Translations under genes and position numbers: made by a program
Assembly (NCBI RefSeq): GCF_932276165.1
Contig: NC_064009.1
Span: 2,294,001 to 2,358,000 of the forward strand
Source: Plutella xylostella
Lineage: Eukaryota > Arthropoda > Insecta > Lepidoptera > Plutellidae
DNA length: 64,000 bases
Reading direction: 5' to 3'
Shown here: in pieces, positions 36,165 through 47,502 of the stretch
Position numbering within the stretch: position 1 is the stretch's first letter
How the letters are laid out: each line of letters begins with the position of its first letter
The notes under the pieces: model-generated
Told to the model about the DNA's origin: nothing
What the model saw: only the letters and a program-made list of their open reading frames with translations
Database searches by the model: none

Positions 36165-37190
36165 CAATAGAAAATAGCTTTCAGAAATTCAACAATATTT
36201 TATTGAAGGATATCGATCGACGAACCGTCTTGCCCAAAAGATCGACGAGTTTCAGCCCCCAGAGCAAGCTGGGTTTCCAAAAGACTTTAGTACAATAGAT
36301 CTACACAGTAAGGCAGATTATACAGAAGACCGAAGAGTATAATCAGCCTCTGTGTCTAGCCTTTGAGGACTATGAGAAAGCCTTCGTCTCCATCGAGACG
36401 GGCAGCTTTGGACTCCTTGGAGAGATGCTAAATCGACTGTCGCTATATCGGGGTGTTGAGGTGTCTATACAATGCTGCTACTATGACTATCGAAGTACAG
36501 GACCACAAGAAAAGACCTATCCAAAGGCAACGAGGAGTGAGACAGGGAGATGTGATATCTCAGAAACTGAAGACCGATGCATTAGAAGATGTCTTTAAGA
36601 CGTTGGACTGGAACGGACACATGTCACACCTCCGCTGCGCAAACGACATCGTCAATATGGCAGAATGTCTGCCGGAACTCAGCTGGATGCTAAGTGGCCT
36701 AAATGCTGCTTCCCAACCTGTAGGCATCCCTCAAAGCCTGAAGACAAAAGTCTAGTCAACCTCTGCATCCTGCATAGTGATGACGTATGGTGCAGACTGG
36801 TGCACCGATTTAAAGTGCACATGCTATGGAGAGAGCTATATGCTTGGGGTTGCTCTGATAGATCGTATCAGAAATAGGGTTATCTTTATCTGTCAAAGAA
36901 CTAAGGTTACCGACATATAGCTGTCAAAATGTACTTTGATAAAATGGCAGTCATATCTCCCGATTCTGCCGAATAACCGATAACCGTTGGGTTAGACGAG
37001 CTCTCGTATAGAGACCACGAACAGGCAAAAGCAACGTGGGACGCCCTCCTGCCCGCTGGACCGACGATCTTAGGTGGGGAGCTGGTAGTGGCTGAATGAG
37101 GAAGGCCGAGGACGAGGACCGTGTGTTATGTTTGGGAGAGGCCTATGTCCAGCAGTGGATGAGTATTGGCTGATGATAATTCTATGACGA
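36165..37190 (+). pseudogene. Decayed RTE-type reverse transcriptase
   Basis: Scattered across frames are recognisable pieces of the lepidopteran endonuclease/RT family: QAGF-like text near 36,270, FEDYEKAF (36,362-36,385, catalytic-Asp block), a ...LRCLYNAATMTIEVQD segment, RGVRQGDVIS (36,530-36,558), LRCANDIV in place of the usual FADD box (36,630), and LVHRFKV (36,805). Terminal codons matching ...QQW and the tail GGCCTATGTCCAGCAGTGGA follow at 37,140. An internal deletion joins two RT parts near 36,730. Frameshifts and stops show it is long dead. Confidence 0.75.
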
Positions 37191-37779
37191 TGAATAAAAT
37201 ACGCACGTATAGCGTCGGTAGATATTGCTTTGCTTGATTGGTTGTATGTAAAGTACGCAGGAACGGTGTTTATTAAGTAATTATATAATAATGTATACAA
37301 AAAACATGTAATTGTAAATGTTATATTCCTAGTATTTTATTCTTAGAAAGTTGATTGTTTTTTTTTGTTTTTGAAGTTTAGCCGTGGTTAATATTATTCT
37401 GCAACTGATTTTAATAAAGTTTTTATTATAGGAGACAACATTTATTTCTATTTTTAGAGGTTTAAAGCTTTTTTATAAAATTATTTCCTGTGGCCAATAA
37501 CCAGCCTATGGATGGCCGGTAAGTGATTTTTTTGGCCAATAACTGCAATTTTACACAGGTTTGCAATAACATATATTTTTTTATCGGCTATAGTTTTCTA
37601 AATAAATTATTGATTTACTGCGAGGAAAAAGTAGCTTTTCTAGATTACATTCATACACCATCTGTCAATTTTGGTTTAATCTGTATGAAATAATTCAGCT
37701 TTGAAGTGGCCAATCCGCTTAGTTGGCCAATAACTGGCAGTTTTACCCTATGTAGGGTTCGACTAGATTGGATTGGATT

Positions 37780-38145
37780 TCAAAATCTATTGTACTGTAC
37801 AATGTAAATTAGAGTGCCTAAAAGGGACGCAATTAGAGTATTATCGAATGCTAGAGGGATGGTATAGAATTCAACTTCCATACTTCTGTAAATTCTGCTT
37901 CCTTCTGCACTGGTATACATAACTGGTGTAATGGAAACATTTGCAACAAGTCCAAAGTCAAAGTAATATGCATCTTTTTTAATCAGAGTGGCTAAAAGGG
38001 AGTCAGTGAGGTTATTATTTATTAAGAATGCTAGAGGGATGGTATAGAATTCGACTTGCATACTTCTGTAAATAAATTCTGCACTGGTATTACTGGTTTT
38101 GAACCAACCGGACCGGGCAGTGGAAACATTTGCAACAAAGTCCAT
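37780..38145 (-). CDS. 121-codon ORF made of two tandem units, unknown
   Basis: ATG at 38145 opens a frame made of two diverged tandem copies of about 57-65 residues. Each has VANVS near its start, then Y(R)SM(Q/E)VEFYTIPLAF, then a LL.TLI segment. The DNA copies (about 38,143-37,985 and 37,950-37,790) differ by indels, yet both stay open in the same frame. There is no signal peptide or known domain. It lies just outside the right end of the pogo-like element. It may be a real exon, part of an unknown element, or a non-coding tandem duplication open by chance. Confidence 0.3.
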   Translation of the reverse strand: MDFVANVSTARSGWFKTSNTSAEFIYRSMQVEFYTIPLAFLINNNLTDSLLATLIKKDAYYFDFGLVANVSITPVMYTSAEGSRIYRSMEVEFYTIPLAFDNTLIASLLGTLIYIVQYNRF

Positions 38146-39190
38146 AATATGCCTACATGAATTGATGCGTTTTATTGTCTTTACATATTTTACAAATTAA
38201 ATAGGATTTATATTTAGCCCAGTATGGGCGTAAATTTGATCCCAATGGGTATTTTGAATATGTTTTGGTTTACGAAGTTTAATTACTTATGGTCTTAGTT
38301 AAAAATAAATTCTTGTTTGTCTTATTAATTGTCTTACAGAAAAGCTTTGTTGTTCATTATTTTTATTTAAAGAAAGCAATTTTTTATATTGATCTTGTCA
38401 CGAAAGATATCCTAATTAAACAATGGGATAAAACTAAAACTCTGTGTTAAAGTGGTGTATTTCCCGCCCAAACGCTTGCACCCACCACAACGTGTTGAGA
38501 GTCTGCAAACACAGATGCTACCCAGTAAAATTTTATTAAGCTTATAGGGTCATGCTTTTTTATGAGCACAATATTGTCGATTTCTTGCTTATTTGTTTTT
38601 CTAGATTTTTTCATATGCAACTATAACGCTAGTTAAGCAAACTAATATTTCCTCGTTTTCCGACGGCACAAATTTTATAAATTCGAATAAATTTTCGTGA
38701 ATACATATTGATATTAAAAATACATAATAAGATAAATCATAATTAGGTATAACGAATGATTTTAATCAAACCTGGATATTAAATACTAAAAAATAGCTAT
38801 ATTCAAATGAATCCTTGTAATTAATTATGCTAGTAACACTATCTATGTGTAGCATTTTGTACACTTAACAACCTTAGTAATAAATTCATAAAAATACAAA
38901 TAAGTACAACGTGTGATGCGTTTTTAATTGATGCACGGTGGTTGCGTGCGGCGGCACGCGCCGGCTAATTTATGTACGAGCTGAGAGGCGCTGACAAGAG
39001 TGAGCGTGATCAGAGAAAAAAATAAAAATTTTTACAATAAAAAAAAACCCACTATAAATATAAAAAAAAATATTTTTTTTTGTTGTTATGACTACTTTTA
39101 CTCTTTCATAAGTTACTTTTAAGTAAAATATATTTATTTTCTTTTCTTGAAAAAAAAAATGCAATTAGAATCTAATAAGATGCAGATGAC
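38146..39190. other. Intron sequence, nothing recognised
   Basis: AT-rich, with A/T-runs near 39,020-39,080. Confidence 0.45.
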
Positions 39191-39194
39191 ATAC

Positions 39195-39279
39195 CTGTGT
39201 GGCAGTAGTCCTCGAGGTAGTGCCTCGCGGCGCGCTGCACTATCGAGTAGTAGAGGCTCACAGAAGATGCCAGCGCCAT
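39195..39279 (-). CDS. Probable first coding exon of the zinc-finger gene
   Basis: On the minus strand an ATG at 39279 in a good context (GAAGATGGCG) opens 28 codons starting MALASSVSLYY and ending LEDYCHT, plus one extra base. This is followed at once by a consensus donor (CACAG|GTATGT). The leftover G joins exactly to the AC that starts exon 2 at 680, giving an in-frame Asp with no stop. Codons are GC-rich like exon 2 and unlike the AT-rich surroundings. An overlapping 118-residue frame is a shadow. Family knowledge does not identify this peptide. The link to exon 2 is an inference from phase, strand, order and base composition, and unseen exons could lie between them. Confidence 0.6.
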
Positions 39280-39804
39280 CTTCTCTTCTCTTCTTTATCT
39301 TCTTATTTAATGATAATGATAGAAGTTCTTCTTCTTCTCCTTGTCTGTCTGTCGGAAGTACAGTTTGTTCCCTAACGTTTGTGTTTAAAAGTTTGAGATA
39401 GAAACCAAAAGAACCAAACATACGTTTTAAAATAAAACTTTGTGTTTCTGTTGCTGCATTTGTGGCGTGTTGAAAATTTGTACAAAACAAAACAGAAAAA
39501 TTTGTAGTTTGAACTGCGTTTAGTTGGAGGTTCGGTCACGGCTGGCTGTTCCAAAATTGAAATTTTGAAGATTTTGTCGTCGAAAAGTCATTTTGCGCCA
39601 TTGGAAATTTTAATTTTTGCAAGTCACATAATAATCAAGTGTTTTGGTGTCCAAAGTTCGTCACAATTTCGTGCACATGTTTGTGTATTTTCGCGCCGAA
39701 AGTAGAAGCGCGAGTTCAGAACTCTAACGCGAAATGAAACACGTAATAAGATAAAATAAGAAATAACGTGTGCGGCCGGCGCGCGCCGCTGCTTGCCTGC
39801 GACT
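39280..39804 (-). other. Probable 5' untranslated region of the zinc-finger gene
   Basis: About 525 bases lie between the candidate start codon at 39279 and a CpG-rich initiator-like site at 39804. The stretch next to the start codon is purine-rich on the minus strand (GAAGA repeats around 39,285-39,350). No splice acceptor is needed to connect the promoter to the exon. Inference from position and composition; transcript data would decide. Confidence 0.4.
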
Positions 39805-39860
39805 GACGCCGCGCCGCCGCCGCCGCCGCCGCCGCGCAAAGCTTTTTTCTTTTTTATGTT
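39775..39860 (-). promoter_or_regulatory. CpG island promoter with (GGC)n and initiator
   Basis: A sharply GC-rich patch in an AT-rich region. On the minus strand a run of GGC triplets (about 39,810-39,835) is followed by GGCGTCAGTCGC, whose TCAGTC (39,806-39,801) matches the arthropod initiator. Expected +1 is about 39,804. No TATA box is visible at -30, which fits a CpG-type regulatory-gene promoter. It sits 0.5 kb upstream of the candidate first exon and in the right orientation. Confidence 0.45.
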
Positions 39861-40314
39861 TTTTTTCAGCCAGTCCGTTGCGAGGATGTGGAGGCACAGA
39901 AATAAGGATGGATCATCCGTAGTTTTTTAACTCGAAACAAGGAGTTCGGCAATGCATTTTGTAGATGTTAATGCGACTTTGTTACCTAGTTTTTCACAAT
40001 GTTTTTGAACTTCCTACATTGTGATGTATAGAGTTAATTTTATTTTTTATTCGAGTCTTCTTACTCCACCAATGCATACGTTTTGGAATGTGATATAATT
40101 CAAACCTGAAATAAAACCATTTGGGAGTAAAATATGAGTCTTATAAGCAAAAAAAAAACGTGACCAAATCCTACCCCTCAAGAAAACATCCAACACCAAG
40201 TTTCAATGTTTTCCTTAATAATCGTATCGTCTCCTAAAGCTCGTCAACTAGATACCCCTCGGGCCAATCAAAACCCGTATCTGTGGCGCTCGAAATACGG
40301 TTGAGAAATCCAAG
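39861..40314. other. Upstream region of the zinc-finger gene promoter
   Basis: No elements recognised. It lies between two candidate divergent 5' ends. Confidence 0.35.
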
Positions 40315-40348
40315 ATGGCGTCGCGTCACCTTGGAAAGCGCGGGAAAT
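40315..40348 (+). CDS. Candidate divergent first exon (weak)
   Basis: CCAAGATGGCG with ATG at 40315 opens 11 codons (MASRHLGKRGK), then a good donor AAAT|GTAAGT at 40,349. The site lies about 0.5 kb from the oppositely directed CpG promoter. AAGATGGCG is also a YY1/Pho-type motif, so it may be regulatory instead. No second exon was found. Confidence 0.2.
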
Positions 40349-43084
40349 GTAAGTTTTCCTCAGACCGAGACCAGACGGCGTGGTCCCGCTAGTCTATGGT
40401 CCCGGCTATGTGTGTTTACGCGTTTTGCGGAAATATTCACACACTTTCGGACTGCCAAGAGGGTCGTAGCTCGTAGGGCTAGCTTGGAATAGTTACACAT
40501 GTTGAGGGAAAATACAGGTAGGTCAGTTTTTGGGCTAGCTTACCTTTCCTGTAGTCTGTGCGTTTCAAGTTGTATGAAATGAAATGTAAAGTACTTAGAC
40601 ATTTAAATGCTTCCAGTTGTCTCTACTCACTTCTAAATTAATGTCGTAGGCATGACATATTCTAATTAGAACTACTTACTCACAGAGTTTGCATAAAAAT
40701 AGACCCCTCAAAAGAGCAAGGAAAAGGAACCGGAAGATCCATTCATCATTTCAGGAAGACAAACCTCTTACAATTGAAACAAAAAATATTATCAGTTGTT
40801 AACATAATCGCGGGCACAACGCGATTATTATGAAACCCTTTAAAGCCATTCCAGTTGAAAAAAAGGAATAAAAAGAGGAGAAAAAATGTTCATCAACGCG
40901 ACACGCTCCCCCCGCGTCCCTCCCCCGCCCCCGCTCCCCGGGGCGGCGGGTGGCGGGACAGAGACAGACATACTTCCGTCTCTGTCGTTGCATCTCGCGC
41001 TTCCAAGTTTCATATGAAAACTACCCGCGCAGCTTTACACTCCAACTTCCACAACGACCTAAGCAACATTTGCTATCCAGTTAAATGTGATATTTATGTT
41101 TTCTACCACATAGCAGAGTTTTGTATGCGCAGTTAAACGCACATGGTTAGAAAAGAAGAGCCGGATCGCTGAAGTTTGGACTCTTGCAAGCGTGAGCTCG
41201 CACACATACAGACGTGCTAAGTTTAGCCCCGCGTAGCCACGCTGTGCATCCACGCACACACGCGCACTCTGCTCGTGTATGACGTGTGTGTACAAGAACG
41301 CGCTAGTGTGAGTGCAAAAGTTCGTATTGAAGTTTTCGGTAGACTTTCTTTGTGTCCGTGATTTTTTTCGCGGTTTCCCTTAGTGTGCGCGGTCAATCGT
41401 GTTTTTTCCCTGTTTATGTGCGCGTGTGTCGTGTGTGCATGTGTGTGTGCAGTTCTTTGTGTCCCGGGGATGGTGAAAAAATGTCGTATTCGATTCTGGC
41501 TTCACTAATGAATGATAGATTCGATTGGATTTCGTATTTCGTTGGACAAGAGGTTGTTCTTCGTTCTCTCACTAATAACGTCGAGGTATTTGCATATTGG
41601 GTTTTGGGGGTTTAGTTTTTTTCATTTTTAGGAGTCCATCCGTATCTACTTACATTGCTGATTGGAATACGATAGTGAATAAAAGAAAACATAAAATATT
41701 TTTGGCGTGCAATGTAGAGCTACGGTTCTAATTGCATAACCTAATTGAAAAGAATTCAACGCGAAGCACAAAGTTCATGAAAGTTCTACCAAACAATATT
41801 GTTTTCCATATATACTCAACAATTTTGGCTATTTCATTGTTTTTGATTTTTATAATTCCACTTTAATATTGAAAGCCATAGCAACATATTCTTAACACAA
41901 AATGCGTAGTGTTGAAGTTCAATTTGAACTCTTGCTACAATTTCTTTGTTTGATTTGTTGTTGTTATGATGTTACGTAAGAGAAGTAAAATATATAAGTT
42001 GATAAATATTAAATATAATTATGATCCCAGTAGTGGCTGGATAAGGAAAAGAAATTTACGATTCATATACCTACTTACCTAAGGGTACGTTTACACTGTA
42101 GTAGAGGAATCCTCAATCTGAACTATTAGGTCATCGCTCTTAATACATACTACGCAAGAGTTAAATCATAAAAGCTACTGCAAGCTCAAGGTGTCTTCTT
42201 CTACGGTACCTGAAGAAGCACTCAGAATAATGATATGCATTAGAGTATAGCGTATTAATCTTCCAAATACTACGTTATTAGAGACTTGGCCAAATATAAA
42301 AAGAAGAAAAAAGTTAGTAAGAGGTCAGTAACTGGACCGGATTCGGTGGCACTCTGATAGACGAACTTTTTGATGTGAGATGGTAAAGTTTACCATGCCA
42401 CTTTTAGGCATTATTTACTTAAGGCTTAAAAGTTCTTGATTCTTGCGTCGTTAGAGTGTAATTCCAACTAGGTACATGTTATGTATTGACGATGTAGCCC
42501 ACTGTGTCTAAATAAGAAATACATTAAATATTAATAATCAACTTGGAAATTATTATGATTGGTGGCATTTTATAGCTGTTTAAGTGTTCAAAAGCTAAAG
42601 TATTAAAAAAAATATGAATTTGAAAATACAAAATCCTTTTTACCTTATGTTACTTACATAGTCGATGATAAAGTGGACAAAGGCAAGAATTGAGAACATT
42701 TGAGCAGGAATACCAAGTCCAAACAGAGCTTTAATCTCATAGACTCTGAACCAGGTAAGATCATAAAAACCTTAAAATGTATTCCGTCTATAACATTCTT
42801 AAGACATCTTCACACTCACTATCCACAGTACTCGAGTGAGCAAAAGCAAACGATTTCAACTCAAGCTTCCGAAAAAAAACTCAATTATTATTTAGCTCCA
42901 ATCTTCAAGTAGCCAAAATATTGGAAGTATGACTGCTGTAACCCTTAAGTAGCCACATATGTAACTTATTTCTTCTTTGTTGCATCTAAATTGGACTCCG
43001 GTTAATCTTGATGTGTGAGGTTCATCTTTATTATGATGTTGAATGAAACATTTGTGTGAATGAACGATATTCTATTCTATTCTA
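40349..43084. other. Intergenic sequence, no genes recognised
   Basis: A GC-rich stretch at 40,880-41,000 and GT-rich stretches at 41,280-41,460 contain short open frames on both strands without exon signals. Confidence 0.35.
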
Positions 43085-43395
43085 TTCTCTGTGGGGGTGT
43101 AAGTACCTGCACCTGGCTCTCTCGAATGGAACCTTTGTGCATATCCCCAAGGTCTAAACTGCCTTCCTAAGCTTGGACCATTTCCCATCACGCTGGTCCA
43201 CTGCGGGTTGGTGGGTTCACATGTCTATATGTGCTTAATCTAGATGTGCATATTTCCTACCGATGTTTTCCTGAATCATAAGATTGATAGTATATCTACA
43301 TGTTACTTTAATCCCAATAAGCACATCAATCTAGATATGTGAACCCACCAACCCGCATTGGACCAGCGTGGTGGGAAATGGTCCAAGCTTATGAA
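43085..43395. repeat. Two inverted copies of a lepidopteran SINE-tail repeat
   Basis: On the minus strand (43,085-43,255) is the 'gggaaatggtccaagctta', 'ccttggggatatgcacaaa', 'gagagccaggtgcag' and (AGAAT)n tail order. On the plus strand (43,300-43,395) a partial copy of the same family follows, making an inverted pair with about 85-bp arms and a 45-bp loop. Confidence 0.7.
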
Positions 43396-45227
43396 CGATA
43401 TTATAAAAATACTTTTAGTTTGAAGATTCTAAATAATATTTTAAATTTAGTTTAATTATAATATGTACTCTATCTCTAGAAGTATCTACCGAATGTAGAG
43501 ACAGTGGTGACGCAACGATGCCAGTTTGCAGTATGTTATTTTTTTTTTAATAGATAGATAGACATACTTAATTAATTCGTAAGAAAAGCTTGTTAAAAAA
43601 AAACACTTTACATTGTGTCCAACAAAACTAATTAACAACATGACCTTTGATTTATTGGTGTGAACAACTAACCTTTCCATATTCAAATATTCCGTCTAAC
43701 AAGCTACAGAACAAACACCTTCTTTCTATTGGAATATCCAGTTCTTTAATTCTCTTTGTGTGGCCAACTATAGACTTACAAAAACCTTCTTTGACCACAC
43801 CTTTATATCGCTATATTAAAGTCTATATTAGCTAGACAGTGTTGTCCACGTGGTCTGCACATCGGGTTATAAGATGAAACAGAAAGTGGAAACAAGGACG
43901 ACCAGTTAACGAGCCTTAAGTAAAAGCACAGAGTATAGAGGCAACAGTAGGACTAGTCTGTACAGTGTTTACCTAGTATAGGGAAGGGTATCTTATAAGT
44001 AGTTACATTATTGTACTTTAAGTTGCTCTTACAGAATAATTTTCTGCTATCATAATTACTTTGTAGTCCAGGTTGAAATAGGGTGGTGTTTAGGAGGTAT
44101 ACATGATGTTTTTTTTTGGAAATTCTTTGGGATACCTTATTTTTAACACTCTATGTACCTATTATTTTTTTTAATAATTTAAGTTTTAATGTATAACTGT
44201 TATAATTAACAGCTGTGCCGCCGGCGCCCTGTCGTAGTCTAGAGCTCTGACTTATTATTATTAGGTAGCTGACGTCTGATACTGCTTTTTTGTTCCAAGT
44301 TCGTCGGACACCGCTGTTGCTAGGTCAGGAAGTCAGGAGGCTTCTGTGACTACGGACTACGTACGGAAGTATTATCTTAGGTTCTGTTTGAATGAGGGAA
44401 GCTTAGGATTGCTAGAAAGGCACTACTATGAGCTCTTTCATAAATTTAATTAAAGTAAACATTTATCTATTGATGTAAGATTGCATTGCTGAAAATGTCC
44501 TCTGCTTTTAATAGAGAAATAGAGACTACTGAGGTGACAGTAAATAATACACATGCAAAGTGACATATTATGAAGTAGTACACATTTATATTTTTATTCA
44601 AATGCAGCACGTTGGCAGCTAGCTCACTCAGAATTGAACCTGGGACTGAGGGTTAGCAAAACTTAAAAAAAAAACATTCAGAAGACTACCTATATTATAT
44701 TTCAGTAACGAGCTTAATTTGTGTACCTTTAATTTTCCTCAACAAACAAAAGCTTCATCAAAATACTATTTCCATGCACATCCATCTATAGAAGAACAGT
44801 CATTCAACTGCTTAGCAGTGGCCATCCATCTTCCTCAACTGACAGACAGGTTGTGCATTAGCCAGACATTTGTGTACGCAGCCCTGAAACCTATACCCAT
44901 CCTTGTCCCACCCACTGAAAGTAGTTTACAACTAAAACTCTGTCTCAAGAGAAATGATGCAGGATTAGCGCAGAAACAAAAGAGCTTAAGAATAATATTG
45001 TCCTTTAGAGTTTGCGTTTTGTCAGTATTGGTGTAAGGTTGAGTTTGGATTGGTTGGTAGAATTGAATTAAAGTTGTAAAGCAAGTGTTAATGCAAAGTG
45101 CAACAATCTTTTTCTTGGTCCGTCTTGGTCTAGAATGGGACGATGTTACGCCGACATTATTAATTTGCATTGTCATACTAGTCGTGCCCATGGAGGTTAC
45201 TTACCTAGGTATTTTCGCCCTCGAAGG
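43396..45227. other. Intergenic sequence, nothing recognised
   Basis: AT-rich. The frames at 44,719-45,036 and 45,191-44,835 overlap on opposite strands and show no protein features. Confidence 0.4.
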
Positions 45228-45425
45228 AAAGAAGGGGTGTTATAAGTTTAACGTATTTGTTATGGTGTGTGTTTCTGTCTGAAGGGTAGCATTCAAAATA
45301 AAATAAAAACTAACTTTTGGATGATATGGAATGTCATACCGAGTGTTCCTATACCTGTTTTATGAAAATCGGTTCAGCCGTTCAACAGTTACGCGACTTT
45401 TAGTGTTGTATGTCGGGGGTTTTTG
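45228..45425. repeat. Lepidopteran repeat, 'gaaaatcggttcagccgtt' family
   Basis: Starts 'gaaggggtgttataagttt' and ends 'gttgtatgtcgggggttttt', with 'ttttatgaaaatcggttcag' between. Related copies lie at 20,930 and 50,370. Confidence 0.65.
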
Positions 45426-46259
45426 GTGGTTAGCTTATTTAAAGACTTTTTGCAAGAATCCATTTATATTTGATCGCATTTAGGAGTAGCAAAGCTTATT
45501 AAGGAAGAAGTGCTATAGTTAGGTCTCACCTTACGAGCCATAGGCGGTGTTCACACAGCCCCACATCAAGCTATGTTATATGCATTTTCTAAGTATTGGA
45601 CTGTGCGTGTAGATGAATTGTTATTTATTGTTACTCGTTCACAAACAAATGCCAAACAATTTAGTTATAAAATTTTAGATGTAGAAAGGTGAAACCCTGA
45701 ATTAGCACATATGCAACTTTTTTTGGTAAAACCTTTTTGCGGCCAAAGCTTGTAATACGGAGCTGCATTTTAAAATCATATGAATAAAGTTATAGTTAAA
45801 ACCTCATGTAACGACATGAATACATTATAATATACCTCGTTGGTGATGTCGTTAAACCCAAATTACCAGAGGACCACTATTTCACCCGCAACAATACCCG
45901 CAGTTTTTCAAATATAATCGAGTTTTCAGTAAAAAAAACTATGTTTTCAGGCGGCTCCCACTAAATGCGTTTATTGTGAAATATTTGTGAGCCCCCGGCG
46001 TCCTATCCGACACGTCGTGTTGCTATTGTTCACGGCTATAGCCGTAGATTATACTGTGTATTATGGCAGTCATTTTACGTGTTATGGGAAACCGTAGTAT
46101 GTGTTTATATAAAAAATAAAATAAAATATCATTTATTACAAGATTAAGCTACCTGCAATGAGTATTATAAGTACACCAAATGCATATCTTCATTAAGTAA
46201 ATCTATGTAATCTTTAATAATAACTTGTAATAGCATAAGTTACTAAATTTACACTAGTA
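45426..46259. other. Intergenic sequence, nothing recognised
   Basis: AT-rich, no credible gene. Confidence 0.4.
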
Positions 46260-46420
46260 ATAGATATATATACCTATTAGTTGTGTAACTTACCTAATTT
46301 GTTTGTATAAATGCGAGTCTTTGTCTCCCGCTAAACTGAACTGCAGTTTGGGAGTATATATATGTAATTTTGTAAGTTATACTCTAGTCAATAATAAACG
46401 TTTATAAAAAAAAAAAAATG
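46260..46420 (+). repeat. Retroposed 3' end with AATAAA and poly(A)
   Basis: AATAAACGTTTAT followed by 13 A residues (46,391-46,420) marks a reverse-transcribed 3' end, from either a LINE or an mRNA. The 5' extent is unknown. Confidence 0.5.
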
Positions 46421-46467
46421 TATAGGAACCTACTGTGTTATGTGTCTCAGAGGAGGACGACCTTTTA

Positions 46468-46600
46468 CCACCACCGGCACATTAGCAATCAACAGCAAAC
46501 CCTAAGAAGCATTGCTTAGTGCTTATCTATCAAAAGTCCAAACTGACATATTGTATGGATCTGACCGATGTTTGACAAGGATTAGGGATGCTGTTTAGTT
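46468..46600. repeat. Fragment of the 'gatctgaccgatgtttgac' MITE family
   Basis: 'ccaccaccggcacattagcaat' and 'tatggatctgaccgatgttt' match inverted or direct text at 57,290-57,345 and 57,755-57,770. It is followed by unrelated 'acagggtgtcccg' text at 46,674. Confidence 0.4.
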
Positions 46601-47502
46601 ATGTATTCGATTGTTGTCATCGTTTGCGATTGTGAATAATGTGCGGTGATGGTATGGTAGCTGCTTTGATTTAACAGGGTGTCCCGTTAATACTGGACCC
46701 TGTACTACCCGGTATAGGTATAATCAAAGGGATGCTCTTGTGGAACTGATTTGTTAAAATGAGGGTCATCGATTAATGTTATTGTCAAAAATTTGCTTTT
46801 TCTCACTGAATTTTTAATTAATGAGATTCGATGATGAGCCTACGAAGAATTTCTTACAGAATCAGCTACCATAATCACCTATCAGTAACAAGGGCCTAAA
46901 AACCCCGGTGATAGTGCAGGCAATATGTTTAAAAAGCGCATTATAAACAGGTCTGGCGCAACAACTGTTCAGGAACCATCCATCTCCCTCACGACGCGCC
47001 GGAGACTGGGGCTCCCGGGGGCAGCCTGAGTGATGGGAGACCAGCGGGGAGAGCTGGGTAAGACAAGATATTCTTTATCTGTACCTACACAAAAAACACA
47101 GATACAATTACGAGAGGCTTAGTGCCAATTTCTCCATAGTCGGTTATCTAACCGAAAGGTGTGGTTTGGGTGGAAGCGTGATTCGATGAAAAGGGTTAAG
47201 TGTACCAAGAATAAAGGATATTATTATTTACTAGCCTTTTCGGCGAGCTTCGTATCACCCTTATTGGGTTACCAATGAAATAATATGTAATATGTAAAAA
47301 GGCCTTCTTGATCTTCGTTACGGAAATACGAGTACATATTATATACGTTATTATAATTTAGGGTATGTCACTGGAACTTTTACATTGCTTGGTTTTCTTA
47401 CATGGTGCAAAATAAAGAGTACTTATTCACAGACAGTTCGTCCCGGATATCCGCTCCGCGCTTGTCACTTGGCTCCCGTGTCTAGCAGCATGATGCATTA
47501 AT
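46601..47502. other. Intergenic sequence with a solo MITE end
   Basis: 47,124-47,155 carries a solo 'ccaatttctccatagtcggt' end of the MITE family seen at 24,465. 47,231-47,265 resembles a degraded head of the SINE-like family ('actagccttttcggcgagct'). Confidence 0.4.

Larger units (their letters stand above)
35430..37748 (+). mobile_element. Pogo/Tigger-like DNA transposon with nested retroposon
   Basis: Terminal repeats GGGTAAAACTGCCAGTTATT at 35430 and its reverse complement ending 37748 (23 of 24 positions match) are bounded by TA on both sides. The arms carry many copies of a TGGCCA(A/G)TAACT-like box near both ends. Inside, a reading frame at 36083 starts MPPKRRQYSLDDLNKAF, like the N-terminal psq-type helix-turn-helix of Tigger/pogo transposases. 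It is then replaced by RTE-type reverse transcriptase remnants. The element is non-functional: the rest of the transposase is missing. Confidence 0.8.
681..39194 (-). other. Giant first intron of the zinc-finger gene (inferred)
   Basis: Bounded by donor GTATGT at 39194 and acceptor TTTCCAG ending at 681. It is about 38.5 kb long and contains nearly all the mobile elements listed in the left 60% of the window. CpG-rich islets at about 4,290-4,400, 6,060-6,400, 7,120-7,330, 14,120-14,290, 15,060-15,420, 18,000-18,300 and 18,900-19,250 stand out in otherwise AT-rich sequence and could be intronic enhancers. No intermediate exon was found, but short exons could have been missed. Confidence 0.45.

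Noticed and set aside
44719..45191. Overlapping plus and minus frames of 105 and 118 codons
   Set aside because: They mirror each other and neither has protein-like features or gene signals.
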